From contig NZ_CP035758.1 in NCBI RefSeq assembly GCF_004208415.1, forward strand, positions 7,130,001 through 7,194,000: 64,000 nucleotides of DNA. The letters run 5' to 3'. Below the pieces are notes generated by a model. It ran no database searches. It was not told the DNA's origin and was given only the letters and a program-made list of their open reading frames with translations. Below, piece after piece: positions 34,264 through 43,466 of the stretch (its first letter is position 1; every line of letters begins with the position of its first letter). A program made the position numbers and the translations under genes. This DNA is from Ktedonosporobacter rubrisoli. GTDB lineage: Bacteria > Chloroflexota > Ktedonobacteria > Ktedonobacterales > Ktedonobacteraceae.

Positions 34264-37200
34264 TCAGGAATAGGAGAGCAGAGACCAGCGCCGTACAACC
34301 TCACTGGCTTCAATACGATTGTGGACGTTCAGTTTGCGGTAGAGGCTCTGGATATGGGTTTTTACGGTATTGACCGAGATCACCAGTTCACGCGCAATTT
34401 CCGGGTTAGAGCGTCCCACGACTAGCAGACGTAGGACTCGTTGTTCCTGATCACTGAGCGGTTCCAGGGGCAACGACTCTTCTGGAGAAGGAGTGACCTC
34501 TTTGGCTGACCGGGTACCTGGCTCCTCGGCAAACGCACGCAAGAGGGTTCGCACAAAGGAGATCAGAGAGGCCTCATGTAGTTCTGGCAACAGCGTTTTC
34601 AGCAAACGCTCCATCGTTGGCCCTTCATCTAGAAAGAGGCGTTGAACATTTTCTGGTTGCGCCAGTTGTAACGCCTCCAGCAGAGAGGTTCTGGCCTGGG
34701 GAGCTTCTTGAGAGACAGCGTGGGCCAGAGCCTGCAGAATCAGGGTTTCCAGCACGCTGCGCTTACGCCCTTGAGCCTGGGCCTTCTCTTTCCAGGGAAG
34801 CAACTCATCCAACGCAGCCTCGCCCTTCTTTTGCGCGAGGTGCAAACGTACCAGGAGAAGCGCTTCTTCCTGCTGGTACAAAAGAGGAAACTCCTCCTGT
34901 TCGGGCCCATGAGACTGCTCGGCCTGTTCCTTTTCCCGTGCCCATTGCTCGACCGCAGAGAGATCGCCCTGAGCCAGTTGTAGCCACGCCCGGCAGGTGC
35001 GAAGCGCTCTCCACGCCCAGGAGAAGCGCGTATGCCGCTCCCAGTGCGAGAGCAGATCGAGAGCTGTTGTGGTCTCTCCACACGCATGCAACAGGCGAGC
35101 CTGAACGAATGCGCCCAGTGTCAGCATATGGACCCCTTCCTCTGGCTGTGCTCTTACTGCCTGTGCCTGGGAAAGATACTTCTGCGTGCTGGCAAGTTCA
35201 TTACGCTCATAAGATAGCTGCGCCAGACAATGATAGGCCCACGAGGAAAAAAACGGCTCAAGATCTCCTGTTTCTAGCAAGAGTTGTTGGCGAGCAAACT
35301 CCGATTCTTTATCCATGAGTGCATGGGCTTGCCAGCCGTAGTGTTCCGCAGTGCGGAGCTCGCCTTGCTCAAGGCAAACCTCACCCAACCAGAGGGACGC
35401 GATGAAGGTCGAGGAATGATTTTCGAGGGTTTTTGATCTCCTATACCCTTCGAGAAGCCACTGCCTGGCCCTTTGCATCTCGCCTGCCAACAGAGAAGAG
35501 AGCCCCCTGAGCAAGATATTATCAGAATACAGAAGACTGTCTTCTAGTAACAAGGGCTGTGCCTGCCGGGCCAACGCAAACATCCGTGTGAAATCTGCTT
35601 GAAAGAACGCAAGACCGGCATGCAGTTGGAAGACTTCCCCGAGCTTTTCCTTCTGCTTGACGGCCTCAAAGCCCTGCTCAGCCCACTGCACCAAAGGCTC
35701 TATCTGTACCCACAGAGCTGGCGAACGCCGATCCATCGTAAACAGCAGGGCAAGTGCATACTGAAAACAGAGATCCGGCCGGGTCTGCAACTCCTCCTCC
35801 GGCAGGCGTTTGAGCCAGGAACAGAGCAGATGATAGGCATTGTGAAAACTGTTGGGAACTAGAAAACGTTCGATCAGCATAGCCGCGCGGGAAAACTCTT
35901 CACACGCCAGCGCAGCTTCAATCGCTTCTGGCAGCATCCGCTGTTGCTCATACCAGAGACTCGCTTTCTGACCGAGCGAATGCAGCGCGGATGCACCCAG
36001 GCGCAGCCTGGCCTCATGCTGCATAGCCTGTGCCCACAGGGCATGATAGCGATACCACTGCCGACTCTCGGAAAGGGGTTGGAGAAACAGATTCGCGCGT
36101 TCCACCTGTTCGAGCAGGTATGCACTATCCTCTCTGCCCCTCACGGCATCGCAGAGCGAGGCACTCAAAGGATTGAGCCAACTCGTCTCTAGCAAGAAGT
36201 CTTGCATGTCCTGCGACAGGCTGGCAAGGATCTCTTCGCGCAGATAGTCAAGGAGGAAGCGCTGGTTGCCCCTGAGCATCCGCACCCCAGCAGAGAGATC
36301 AGTCTGTTTCTGGAGGAAGAGCGCGGCAAGGTGCAAGCTGGCAATCCAGCCCTCGGTATGCGCTTCCAGGAGGACAACCTCGCGCTCTTCGAGAGCGAGT
36401 CCCATCTGCTCGATAAGAAAGTGCTGAGCCTCTTCCCGTGTAAAGCGCAAGTCCGTGTCGCGAACCTCGACAAGTTGCCCGCGCACCCGCAAGCGAGAGA
36501 GAGGAAGATCCGGGTCCACGCGGCTTGAGAGGATCAGATGGACATAGGAAGGTAGATGCTTCAAGAAGACGCTTAAGGAGGCATGTATGGTTGGCTCGTC
36601 GATCACATGATAGTCATCAAGGATCAGCACGATGGACGAGGGCTGTTCATTTCTGTCAACCAGCTCGTTGAGGAGCATGCTAACGCCAGCAGAAAGAGAC
36701 CTTCCTGCCAATAGGGCAAGCGCACGCTCCCCGATCTCTGGCCGCCATCTGCGCAGTGCGGCGATCAGCGAGACCCAAAACCGCGTCGGGTCATTGTCCA
36801 GCTCCTCAAGAGACAGCCAGGCAACGGGTTGGGAATGCCGATGCGCCCATGCCGAGAGCAGCGTGGTCTTGCCCCAGCCAGCGGAAGCGGAGAGCAAGGT
36901 CAGCGGGCGAGAGAGGGCGGTATCCATGACCGAGAGAAGCCGCTCGCGTATGATGAGGGTAGCGGGCAGGCTGGGAGGAGAGAGCCTGGTCATGATCATA
37001 CCGAAGTCATTGATCTCATCGCCTTGTAGCACCGTGCTGGAAAGGGTCTCGTTGTCAACCTGAGAGGTTTGCAAAGAGGCAGGGGAAGCAGTCCTGGGCG
37101 AGCGTGGCTGTAAAGGCTCCTGCTTGCTGTCCTGTAGCGCCTGGGCCATCTCCTCTAAGCGCGTGAGGGTCAGGGCTACACCAGGTCCGAGATAGCGCTT

Positions 37201-37446
37201 TCTCCTCTGGCCAGAGCTGGTGTGGTACGCATACCAGTAGCCCGTTCCCCGAGACCGGCCCTCTTTGAGCACGTTCAGGCGGCCTTGTTGGCCCTGGAAG
37301 GAAAAGGAGGAATGAGTGGTCAACCAGACGCGCCACGGCTCCTCGTTTCCAGAGATGATCGGCTCTGGAGGGTGTTCAGGCGTGTGCAGCAGGTAACATC
37401 GCTTCTTGGCAGACCAGATGAGTGCATGAGCCGGCGGTTTTGGCAT
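34264..37446 (-). CDS. Large LuxR-family ATP-binding regulator (MalT/LAL type)
   Basis: 1060 residues from the ATG at 37446 (AAGGA 4-5 bases upstream; a 12-residue longer form from 37482 is less likely). Domains: an N-terminal about 110-residue module rich in aromatic and basic residues (HSSFSFQGQQGRLNVLKEGRSRGTGYWYAY... KRYLGP); a STAND ATPase with Walker A SASAGWGKTT at 186-195 and Walker B VLILDDYHVI; a long TPR-like helical region (about 480-980); and a C-terminal LuxR helix-turn-helix (996-1060, LSDQEQRVLRLLVVGRSNPEIARELVISVNTVKTHIQSLYRKL). Such proteins oligomerise with ATP and an inducer to activate promoters. The oxidase/NmrA genes lie immediately downstream and are plausible targets. 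Confidence 0.93.
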   Translation of the reverse strand: MPKPPAHALIWSAKKRCYLLHTPEHPPEPIISGNEEPWRVWLTTHSSFSFQGQQGRLNVLKEGRSRGTGYWYAYHTSSGQRRKRYLGPGVALTLTRLEEMAQALQDSKQEPLQPRSPRTASPASLQTSQVDNETLSSTVLQGDEINDFGMIMTRLSPPSLPATLIIRERLLSVMDTALSRPLTLLSASAGWGKTTLLSAWAHRHSQPVAWLSLEELDNDPTRFWVSLIAALRRWRPEIGERALALLAGRSLSAGVSMLLNELVDRNEQPSSIVLILDDYHVIDEPTIHASLSVFLKHLPSYVHLILSSRVDPDLPLSRLRVRGQLVEVRDTDLRFTREEAQHFLIEQMGLALEEREVVLLEAHTEGWIASLHLAALFLQKQTDLSAGVRMLRGNQRFLLDYLREEILASLSQDMQDFLLETSWLNPLSASLCDAVRGREDSAYLLEQVERANLFLQPLSESRQWYRYHALWAQAMQHEARLRLGASALHSLGQKASLWYEQQRMLPEAIEAALACEEFSRAAMLIERFLVPNSFHNAYHLLCSWLKRLPEEELQTRPDLCFQYALALLFTMDRRSPALWVQIEPLVQWAEQGFEAVKQKEKLGEVFQLHAGLAFFQADFTRMFALARQAQPLLLEDSLLYSDNILLRGLSSLLAGEMQRARQWLLEGYRRSKTLENHSSTFIASLWLGEVCLEQGELRTAEHYGWQAHALMDKESEFARQQLLLETGDLEPFFSSWAYHCLAQLSYERNELASTQKYLSQAQAVRAQPEEGVHMLTLGAFVQARLLHACGETTTALDLLSHWERHTRFSWAWRALRTCRAWLQLAQGDLSAVEQWAREKEQAEQSHGPEQEEFPLLYQQEEALLLVRLHLAQKKGEAALDELLPWKEKAQAQGRKRSVLETLILQALAHAVSQEAPQARTSLLEALQLAQPENVQRLFLDEGPTMERLLKTLLPELHEASLISFVRTLLRAFAEEPGTRSAKEVTPSPEESLPLEPLSDQEQRVLRLLVVGRSNPEIARELVISVNTVKTHIQSLYRKLNVHNRIEASEVVRRWSLLSYS

Positions 37447-37911
37447 GGGTTCCTTTCTTGTCCACAACAGACCAATCCCCAACTCCCCAACACGGGTGAG
37501 TATAGCAGAAGCGAGTTGAAGCCTGCAAGCGAGTGTATGCTCTTAAACTTGATCTGCCAAAAATGTTCTATGATTCGTAAATCCAGCTTCTTAAAACCGA
37601 CAGTTTTCTGAAACTTTCTGATCAGTTTATATAGTATGAATGCCTATAACATCCGCAAGCGTGATCGCGGCGTGCCCCATGCCCCAGCAGAGGACTGGCC
37701 GCTCTCTGCTACCTGTCCCCCGAACAGGCTGCTCCTGCTTTTCACAAGAATGAAGTAGCCCTGAAGCGTGATGCAGAGGTTTGACCAGTCTCAAAAAACT
37801 TACTACAATCAAAGTCTCATTTTCTGCGCAGCGAGATTAGTATGTGATACTAACGGCATAATTCATATTATTGGGAAATCGATGAGAAAAAGAGGTAGGA
37901 GTGCTTTTCGC
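37447..37911. other. Intergenic region, nothing recognised
   Basis: About 465 bases between the LuxR/MalT gene start and the I36-like gene terminator. A 40-codon plus-strand frame begins near 37635, but shows no ribosome site or recognisable family. The base composition around 37650-37740 is richer in GC than its flanks, so a decayed gene fragment is possible but not identifiable. Confidence 0.35.
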
Positions 37912-37914
37912 ACT

Positions 37915-37960
37915 CTCAAAAAAATTCCGTCAAGCCCGAGTGACTGGCGGGCTCCGACGG
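37915..37960 (-). terminator. Intrinsic terminator of the I36-like gene
   Basis: On the minus strand CCGTCggaGCCCG pairs with CGGGCttGACGG and is followed by AATTTTTTT. Confidence 0.8.
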
Positions 37961-38006
37961 CGCAGAAGATAACGCCAGTAAGTCAGGCGCGTCTTCAAGT
38001 TTCCAG

Positions 38007-38366
38007 CTATGGATTCAGCGAGATGGAGTTGATAGGAGTTATGTTCCCTTCCCAGGTTGTGCCGGCGGCGATGGTTGTTTGGGGACTGTTGCAGTTAGAC
38101 CCTGTGTAGAGCGTTACACTGGCCCCATTGTACTGGTTATTGAAGATATAGCGATCTCCATACTCATTCGAGAGATTGACGCAACCATATTGATACCAAT
38201 GCTGCTCGGGACTACCAGAGCTATAACCAGAATCTGTATACATGCATACGGTGCCACTACTACACCCATTAGTAGACATAGTATGAGCAAATGCCATTCC
38301 TGCCAGCGGGACACTCAGGATGGCAGCAGCCAGGGATGACAATAGGAGCCGGAAAAGCATTTTCAT
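38007..38366 (-). CDS. Secreted small protein, peptidase-inhibitor-I36-like
   Basis: 119 residues. Residues 1-27 are a classic signal peptide: MKMLFR, a hydrophobic core, and cleavage after MAFA. The mature protein has five cysteines or so spaced as CSSGTVCMYTDSGYSSG... GCVNLSNEYGDR..NNQYNGASVTLYTGSNC, which is the pattern of the I36 (SMPI-like) / crystallin-type small secreted proteins. It may inhibit a metallopeptidase or bind calcium outside the cell; both are inference. Own terminator, monocistronic. Confidence 0.75.
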   Translation of the reverse strand: MKMLFRLLLSSLAAAILSVPLAGMAFAHTMSTNGCSSGTVCMYTDSGYSSGSPEQHWYQYGCVNLSNEYGDRYIFNNQYNGASVTLYTGSNCNSPQTTIAAGTTWEGNITPINSISLNP

Positions 38367-38645
38367 TCTTTTTCTTTCTCACTTTCGCTAGAGATCAGGG
38401 ATTCTTAAAGAAAAGCAACCCTTGATTATAGTCTACTGACCCACCCAAACGATCCCTGAGAATGTAGAGAGCCTGGTCAGATCCGCGTTTCCAGGCTCTC
38501 AATCCTGTAAGCGATATGCAAGAAGTGGGAAAGTATCATAACCGTTGACATATTGAGAGAAGATGTATACATAATTTCTCCTGTAAATAGTGAAGCATGT
38601 GGTATGCTGTGTGCAAGAGGAGAGAATAGTAAGAGAGAGACAACT
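38367..38645. other. Divergent intergenic region
   Basis: About 280 bases between the secreted-protein gene and the plus-strand DinB-like gene. Should hold both promoters; no strong dyad. An in-frame extension of the DinB ORF upstream to 38553 is not supported by a ribosome site. Confidence 0.4.
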
Positions 38646-39179
38646 ATGAACGAGGTCGAGATAGCTCAGCTACGCAGTTATCTAGCCAGCCAGGCTATGC
38701 GTCGTACTCCTGCGCAACTTCTCGAAGCCTTGCAGAAGACCTATGCTGAGTTTGTACAAGCTACCCACACTATCCCTGATAGCGCTTTTTACACCTCTCC
38801 ACAAGAGCAGGAGTGGTCTGCTGCGAAAGTGGTGGCGCATGTGCAAACAATGCTTGCTGCTTATCAACAAGCTATTTCTATGGTTCTTGAGTGTGGTGAG
38901 CAGCCAGAGGCACAATCTGAAGCTATCAGCGGAGCTATCGATCCGAGTTTACAGGGAGTCAGCCGCGAACAGCTCCTCTCAGCTTTAGAGGCAACTTGCG
39001 AACACCTGAGAGATGTCGTCTTACGTGCAGACCCGCAGGCACACTTAGATCTTAGCTGGGGACATTTTGAGCTTGGCCAGATGCATTGGCGCGAATGGCT
39101 CCTTTTTGCGCGTGTTCACTTGAAGGTGCATGTCCAGCAAATGCAGGATCTGGCTAGACAGATGGAGATGCAATCTTGA
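38646..39179 (+). CDS. DinB-like four-helix-bundle protein
   Basis: 177 residues from the ATG at 38646 (AGAGAGA upstream). QALQKTYAEFVQATHTIPDSAF, the DinB-style EWSAAKVVAHVQTMLAAYQQAI and the late HWREWLLFARVHLKVHVQQMQDL carry histidines at the positions expected for the fold's metal site. Function not assignable beyond the family. Followed by a clean terminator. Confidence 0.72.
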   Translation: MNEVEIAQLRSYLASQAMRRTPAQLLEALQKTYAEFVQATHTIPDSAFYTSPQEQEWSAAKVVAHVQTMLAAYQQAISMVLECGEQPEAQSEAISGAIDPSLQGVSREQLLSALEATCEHLRDVVLRADPQAHLDLSWGHFELGQMHWREWLLFARVHLKVHVQQMQDLARQMEMQS

Positions 39180-39196
39180 TAGCTATTGTCTCTATA

Positions 39197-39236
39197 GTGG
39201 GATACCCCCATCGCAAGAGAAGTATCCCGCTTTTTT
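39197..39236 (+). terminator. Intrinsic terminator of the DinB-like gene
   Basis: GTGGGATAC (39197-39205) pairs with GTATCCCGC (39222-39230, one G-U) and is followed by TTTTTT. Between convergent genes. Confidence 0.85.
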
Positions 39237-39528
39237 ATTCTTGGGGAATATCAAAATTGAGCAGCGTACTGCTTAAACGCCGCAACTCAGGGCTGATGGC
39301 GCGATGGGCCGGATGGGGAGAATAGGCTTTCAGGTGTTCTTCGTCTACAAAGGTCATGACAAAACCGTAGGTATAACCTTGGTTGACAGTATGCTTGTTA
39401 GGGCCCGCCTGCACATCGAGCAAGCCGGGAATCTTTCCTTTGAGCGCTTTGAACTGTGCAAAAATAGCTTCCATCTCTTCAGGCGTTGTCTCTGGTTTGG
39501 GTTGTGCTAAAAGAATATGATAGATCAT
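39235..39528 (-). CDS. Dabb (stress-responsive A/B barrel) domain protein
   Basis: 97 residues. MIYHILLAQPKPETTPEEMEAIFAQFKALKGKIPGLLDVQAGPN, then GYTYGFVMTFVDEEHLKAYSPHPAHRAI, is a full Dabb ferredoxin-like barrel, normally a homodimer. Members range from polyketide cyclases to stress proteins of unknown reaction. The preceding XRE gene lies 13 bases upstream on the same strand (39542), so cotranscription is likely. Confidence 0.85.
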   Translation of the reverse strand: MIYHILLAQPKPETTPEEMEAIFAQFKALKGKIPGLLDVQAGPNKHTVNQGYTYGFVMTFVDEEHLKAYSPHPAHRAISPELRRLSSTLLNFDIPQE

Positions 39529-39541
39529 GAGACCATTCCTT

Positions 39542-40714
39542 TCACCAATACTTCATTCTTTGTAGTGTCGCTTGTATTTCTCGTCGTAGATTCTGCATAG
39601 CTTGTTCTTTCCCTATAAGGGTTGGCTGAAGTCTATCAGACATCTGTTGAAGACGTATCACGTAACGAGTAGAGTGAAAACTTTCTGCCTGTTCCATTCC
39701 CTTCATTGCATGGCTAATACCTGTCTTAATGTCACCCGCATAACAATGCGCTTGGGCTTTAATAATATGATATGAGCTTTGGTCTCGCAAAGGTCGAAAA
39801 GAACGAAGTTTATCTGTCTGTTTATAAATCTCTAGAGCCGTTTGCGGTTTCCAGAGCTGTGTATAACCATGTGCTTTTGTTTGGAGTATCTCCACTCTGT
39901 CAAATTCATCAACTTGCGAGGCAATAGATGGCCTTGTGTCCTCAGAGATCTCTAATGCTTTATCTATAGTCCAAGAGAAATTATTCTCATCATTCATAAC
40001 GAAATAGTTAATAGCATAAGCTTTCCAAAATATTCCTTTCACATGATTTTCAATTTCTGGGCCGCGTTGTTGTATCAGCTTTTCAACAGCTTCCATCCTC
40101 CTCATTGAGGCATGATATCGGCTACTACGCCTCAGCATCTCAGCCTGATGAACGAGTGCCAAAGCAAGCAGATTTGCATCATTCAATTCTTCAGCTATAG
40201 CATACATTTCTTGGAAATACCCCATAGCTTTCTGAGTCTGAACACGTTCTATAGAAAGCTTCCCAAGCATTTCATAGGCGTATGACTGTATACGTAATGC
40301 AGGAGCCAAAAACTGACCGCGATACTTTTCCAGAGCCTGGTTGAGCTCATTGATCAAACTATATAAACTTGCCTCAAGATCGATAATTCCCCCATCACCT
40401 TGCCAAATCAACCAGGACATTTTTATCATATTTTGTGCAGGTTCTAGCAGCGCCTGCAGCAGTCTATCATTGCCTTCTACTGGCTTTTGCAGCACAGGTA
40501 TACTTTTTCCAATCGCCTCTAGCTGTTCCTGCGGAATACCGAGGAGATCAGCAAGGCGTCTCACTTGATCATTCTTTTCAAGTTTTCTCTTTCCTCGCTC
40601 TATTTGGGAAACATATTCTCTGGTAAATCCCCAGCGTTTTGCTAATTCTTCCTGCTTCCATCCTCTTTGACGACGATAGGAGCGTACTAAATCGCCAAAT
40701 GCATTATTCTCCAT
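39542..40714 (-). CDS. XRE-family regulator with TPR-like C-terminal domain
   Basis: 390 residues, GGAGG 7 bases before the ATG. Residues 6-65 form an HTH_3 domain: FGDLVRSYRRQRGWKQEELAKRWGFTREYVSQIERGKRKLEKNDQVRRLADLLGI. The rest is helical with repeats such as MGYFQEMYAIAEELNDANLLALALVHQAEMLRRSSRY, typical of TPR sensors that bind a peptide (RRNPP-like architecture). Divergent from three small genes with two dyads in the 123-base gap; it may regulate them and itself. The peptide-binding idea is inference from architecture. Confidence 0.85.
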   Translation of the reverse strand: MENNAFGDLVRSYRRQRGWKQEELAKRWGFTREYVSQIERGKRKLEKNDQVRRLADLLGIPQEQLEAIGKSIPVLQKPVEGNDRLLQALLEPAQNMIKMSWLIWQGDGGIIDLEASLYSLINELNQALEKYRGQFLAPALRIQSYAYEMLGKLSIERVQTQKAMGYFQEMYAIAEELNDANLLALALVHQAEMLRRSSRYHASMRRMEAVEKLIQQRGPEIENHVKGIFWKAYAINYFVMNDENNFSWTIDKALEISEDTRPSIASQVDEFDRVEILQTKAHGYTQLWKPQTALEIYKQTDKLRSFRPLRDQSSYHIIKAQAHCYAGDIKTGISHAMKGMEQAESFHSTRYVIRLQQMSDRLQPTLIGKEQAMQNLRREIQATLQRMKYW

Positions 40715-40735
40715 ATATGTACCTCCCTATCCAAA

Positions 40736-40754
40736 ATGGAACAGGGTGTTCCAT
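40736..40754. promoter_or_regulatory. Dyad ATGGAACA-ggg-TGTTCCAT, candidate XRE operator
   Basis: Perfect 8-base arms with a 3-base centre, 22 bases upstream of the XRE start. Size and symmetry fit an HTH_3 dimer. The GAAC/GTTC spacing is 5, so it is not the Gram-positive LexA box. Confidence 0.55.
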
Positions 40755-40763
40755 GCACGTAAC

Positions 40764-40800
40764 ATTTGTTTCTTGATTTTATTCTAGAAACAAATAATAT
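40764..40800 (+). promoter_or_regulatory. Promoter of the small-gene cassette, with a flanking dyad
   Basis: TTGATT (40773-40778) and TAATAT (40795-40800) are 16 bases apart. ATTTGTTTC (40764-40772) and GAAACAAAT (40787-40795) form a perfect 9-base dyad around the -35 region, so a protein bound here would cover the promoter. Confidence 0.5.
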
Positions 40801-40837
40801 TCAAGTATGGAAGTGCCTAATGTCTAAGGAGCATATA

Positions 40838-41074
40838 ATGAACAATCAAGCACCTAAGCCACAAACGATACTAGCAATGCTGGAGCGCTTGAATCAGGCC
40901 TACCAGGCCTACAACATCTCTTTGCCCTCGCCCACGCGGCTGCAGACCGCCACTGCTTTTTATCAGTGCTACATGTGGCTCTTACAGCACCACATCCCGT
41001 TTCGCTATGATCAGATCCAACACAGCTATTTCCTAGTCAGTATGTCTACACGTCAGGAAGTTAGTAGCCAGTGA
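40838..41074 (+). CDS. Small protein of unknown function, cassette gene 1
   Basis: 78 residues from the ATG at 40838, preceded by AAGGAG at 6 bases; upstream ATGs in frame lack that site. Helical with TILAMLERLNQAYQAYNISLPSPTRLQTATAFYQCYMWLLQHHIPF. No family recognised. First of three small genes divergent from the XRE regulator; the next follows after 82 bases. Confidence 0.55.
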   Translation: MNNQAPKPQTILAMLERLNQAYQAYNISLPSPTRLQTATAFYQCYMWLLQHHIPFRYDQIQHSYFLVSMSTRQEVSSQ

Positions 41075-41156
41075 CAAAATTGTTTTTGTAGCGTCTCATA
41101 GAGATGTTTAACCTTGTTGCAGTTAAGTTGAGAGAAGAAGCAGAAAGGAACGCGTT

Positions 41157-41372
41157 ATGCTCAGTGAAGTAGCCCAGCTCAGAGCCCAGATCGAGCTAGA
41201 GTGTGAGGCCATGAAAAATGCCTTGTATGGCTATGCTCAGGTTGCCAACCACGAGGCCATAAACTACCGCTATGCCCAGTTGGGAGCCTATCAGGAGCAG
41301 CTTGAAACGCTCCTGGAACCGCACGCGGCCGCCGCTATAATGCTTGAGATTTATCAGCAGGTAATGGAGTAG
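41157..41372 (+). CDS. Small helical protein of unknown function, cassette gene 2
   Basis: 71 residues with AAAGGA upstream. Almost entirely helical and acidic (LSEVAQLRAQIELECEAMKNALYGYAQVANHEAINYRYAQLGAYQEQLETLL), possibly a helical hairpin. No family recognised. Eight bases before gene 3, so cotranscribed. Confidence 0.6.
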   Translation: MLSEVAQLRAQIELECEAMKNALYGYAQVANHEAINYRYAQLGAYQEQLETLLEPHAAAAIMLEIYQQVME

Positions 41373-41380
41373 GGTTTAAC

Positions 41381-41713
41381 ATGACAGATACCCCTCCACC
41401 CGCGCCATTTTGTCCACCCTGGGGCGAGCTGGGCAAGTACGCAGTGAGCAATGAGGCCTTCTGGAACATTGGGCCCGAAGCGGAGGCCATCCTGATCGCT
41501 CATGGCTGCTGCCTGGAAATGCAGCAGGATGCGCAGCACCACGACTACTGGCTCGTCCATTTTCCCGATGGCACGTTCAAGCGCGAAAAGCTGCCCCGCA
41601 TTCACAACGCGCGCCATAACATCTATCTCCCTGCGGGCTTGAAGCTCGCCGAAGTGGGAACTTCCTGCGGGATAAGCTATCTGGAGAGCATTATCCCGCC
41701 AGCAGAAGCATAA
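41381..41713 (+). CDS. Small protein of unknown function, cassette gene 3
   Basis: 110 residues. Pro-rich N-terminus, then WNIGPEAEAILIAHGCCLEMQQDAQHHDYWLVHFPDGTFKREKLPRIHNARHNIYLPAGLKLAEV, a mixed alpha/beta segment with several His and Cys residues. No family recognised and no signal peptide. Ends the cassette; a strong hairpin follows. Confidence 0.6.
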   Translation: MTDTPPPAPFCPPWGELGKYAVSNEAFWNIGPEAEAILIAHGCCLEMQQDAQHHDYWLVHFPDGTFKREKLPRIHNARHNIYLPAGLKLAEVGTSCGISYLESIIPPAEA

Positions 41714-41739
41714 GACCTCTCTCCATCTCCACAGAGCGG

Positions 41740-41765
41740 CCCTGAGCTCTTAGCGGAGCTCAGGG
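41740..41765. terminator. Hairpin terminator between the small-gene cassette and the ABC operon
   Basis: CCCTGAGCTC (41740-41749) and GAGCTCAGGG (41756-41765) pair perfectly over a TTAGCG loop, followed by CTTCT. It sits between convergent transcripts and can act on both. Confidence 0.7.
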
Positions 41766-41873
41766 CTTCTATCATCAAGCCATATTTTGTCCTGCCCCAG
41801 ATCACTAACGAATTGACAAAACCAATGTTATACAGTATTTCACAACCTGTGTGCTTGCTTATTCTTAGCAGTT

Positions 41874-43466
41874 TCAAGCAATATCGCGGCGCCGAAACCC
41901 GCTCAGCCCGGCCCAGGTCAACACAGCAGTTACGCCGACCAGCAGGGCCAGGAGCGCGGCACTTGCAACGCTTAGTTGAGCAGCCGGTAAGGTTGGCGTA
42001 AGGACAAACGGCGAGGCTGCCAGGAGCAATGAGGGTATCAGATGAAACTCGACAAGCAATTCGAGTAGCAGAAACAGTCCTAGCAGGACATAGGTCCCAA
42101 GCAGGGCAAAGCGCGGCAGCAGGCCATACAGCGCCAGCGCGATACCAACCATCACCAAGATAGCAAACACGCGTATCAGCGCAGCGGTACCTAAGCGTAG
42201 TAGCTCAAAGCCCACATTCCCGGTGATCAGCCCATAAGTAAGCCCCATGCCCAGGCCGAGCGCGGTCAGCACGATAGCTGGCCCTATGGCTGCAATGATC
42301 AGGTGACTGCACGCCCAGCGAAATCGACTGATCGGCATGGCTAATAGAGGATCGGCTCGCCCATTGGCTTCCTCGGACCGAAGTCGCAATACCGTCTGGA
42401 TGGCATATATTGAGATGACCTGGCTGGCAATATAGATGCTTAGAGCGAAGAAGCTATCAACGAGTTGTGGAGAGTTTCCCATGCGCGTAAACAAGTCTTT
42501 GAATTGTCCGAATACCTGATTGGTAGCACTCTGGCCAACGCCACCTAAGGCCGCCCCGATGCCCGCAGATGCCACAGTCCAAGTAATCAACGTGCCCCAT
42601 TGCAAACGCCAGGCCAGCGCTAAGGGAGTGCGCAAGCCAGCTGATGCCGTGGCCGGGCCAGAGCGTGGCGGCAAGAAGCCCGCACCCAAATCCCGCTGCG
42701 AGGAGAGCGCGTAGGAAGCTGCCACCAGCACGACAACCAGGCCAAGCACAAGGAGCAGCGGCCACCACTGTTCCGCGGCGAAGGGGCGCATTTGTTGCGT
42801 CCAACCAAACGGCGAGAACCATGAGAGCCAGGGTACACCAGAATCGCCAATGGCCCGGAGCAGATAAGATAGGCCAAAGATCAGCAGTGCAAGCCCATTG
42901 GCAGCACGAGCGCTTTCCGTCGCTTGCGCGACCACGGCGGCAAACGTGGCGAATATCCACCCGGCAGCAGCCAGAGACAAACCCAAAGCGAGAGATCCAG
43001 CGAGGGGAAGCCCAAGGCTCAGGAGTCCAGTTGTGATGAGGACTGAGACCAGCAGATTGGCACCGAGTGTAACGATCAGTGCCGCCAATAACTGTGCGTG
43101 CCGACCAACCACGGCAGATCCCAGCAATTCGCGCCGTCCCAACTCCTCCTCGGTGCGTGTATGGCGCGTGATGGTAAGTATACTTGCCACGGCGAGAATG
43201 ATGGCAGCCGCGCCACGCACCCGCCAGGCAACAAGACCTCCCACAGAAGTACTGTATATATGACCAATCATCAGGACTTGCGTCGGATTACTCATAGACT
43301 CATTAGCGAATGCCTGGCGTGCCTGGACACTGGGATAGGCTGCAGCAACCCCGGCGGCAATGCCAATCACCACAAGCGTAGCAAGCATGATCCATAGCAG
43401 CAATAGAAGCCGATCCCGCCGCAGGATCAAGCGGACCAACACGCCAGTGCCAGCAAGAGTTTTCAT
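41874..43466 (-). CDS. ABC exporter permease (ABC-2 type, antibiotic-exporter-like)
   Basis: 530 residues with about 12 transmembrane segments in two halves (for example LLLLLWIMLATLVVIGIAAGVAAAY and VFAILVMVGIALALYGLLPRFALLG). The phrase TRHTRTEEELGRRELLGSAVVGRHAQ after the second helix is typical of the polyketide-antibiotic exporter permeases of actinobacteria. Works with the ATPase gene immediately upstream, whose stop overlaps its start by 4 bases. Likely exports a hydrophobic compound. Confidence 0.88.
   Translation of the reverse strand: MKTLAGTGVLVRLILRRDRLLLLLWIMLATLVVIGIAAGVAAAYPSVQARQAFANESMSNPTQVLMIGHIYSTSVGGLVAWRVRGAAAIILAVASILTITRHTRTEEELGRRELLGSAVVGRHAQLLAALIVTLGANLLVSVLITTGLLSLGLPLAGSLALGLSLAAAGWIFATFAAVVAQATESARAANGLALLIFGLSYLLRAIGDSGVPWLSWFSPFGWTQQMRPFAAEQWWPLLLVLGLVVVLVAASYALSSQRDLGAGFLPPRSGPATASAGLRTPLALAWRLQWGTLITWTVASAGIGAALGGVGQSATNQVFGQFKDLFTRMGNSPQLVDSFFALSIYIASQVISIYAIQTVLRLRSEEANGRADPLLAMPISRFRWACSHLIIAAIGPAIVLTALGLGMGLTYGLITGNVGFELLRLGTAALIRVFAILVMVGIALALYGLLPRFALLGTYVLLGLFLLLELLVEFHLIPSLLLAASPFVLTPTLPAAQLSVASAALLALLVGVTAVLTWAGLSGFRRRDIA

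Noticed and set aside
34617..35318. 233-codon plus-strand ORF
   Set aside because: Antisense to the LuxR/MalT gene, Pro/Arg-rich, no ribosome site.
37640..37760. Possible transposase remnant
   Set aside because: No readable DDE or other transposase motif in any frame and no terminal repeats.
40736..40754. LexA/DinR box
   Set aside because: GAAC and GTTC are 5 bases apart rather than 4, and the site fits the adjacent XRE regulator better.
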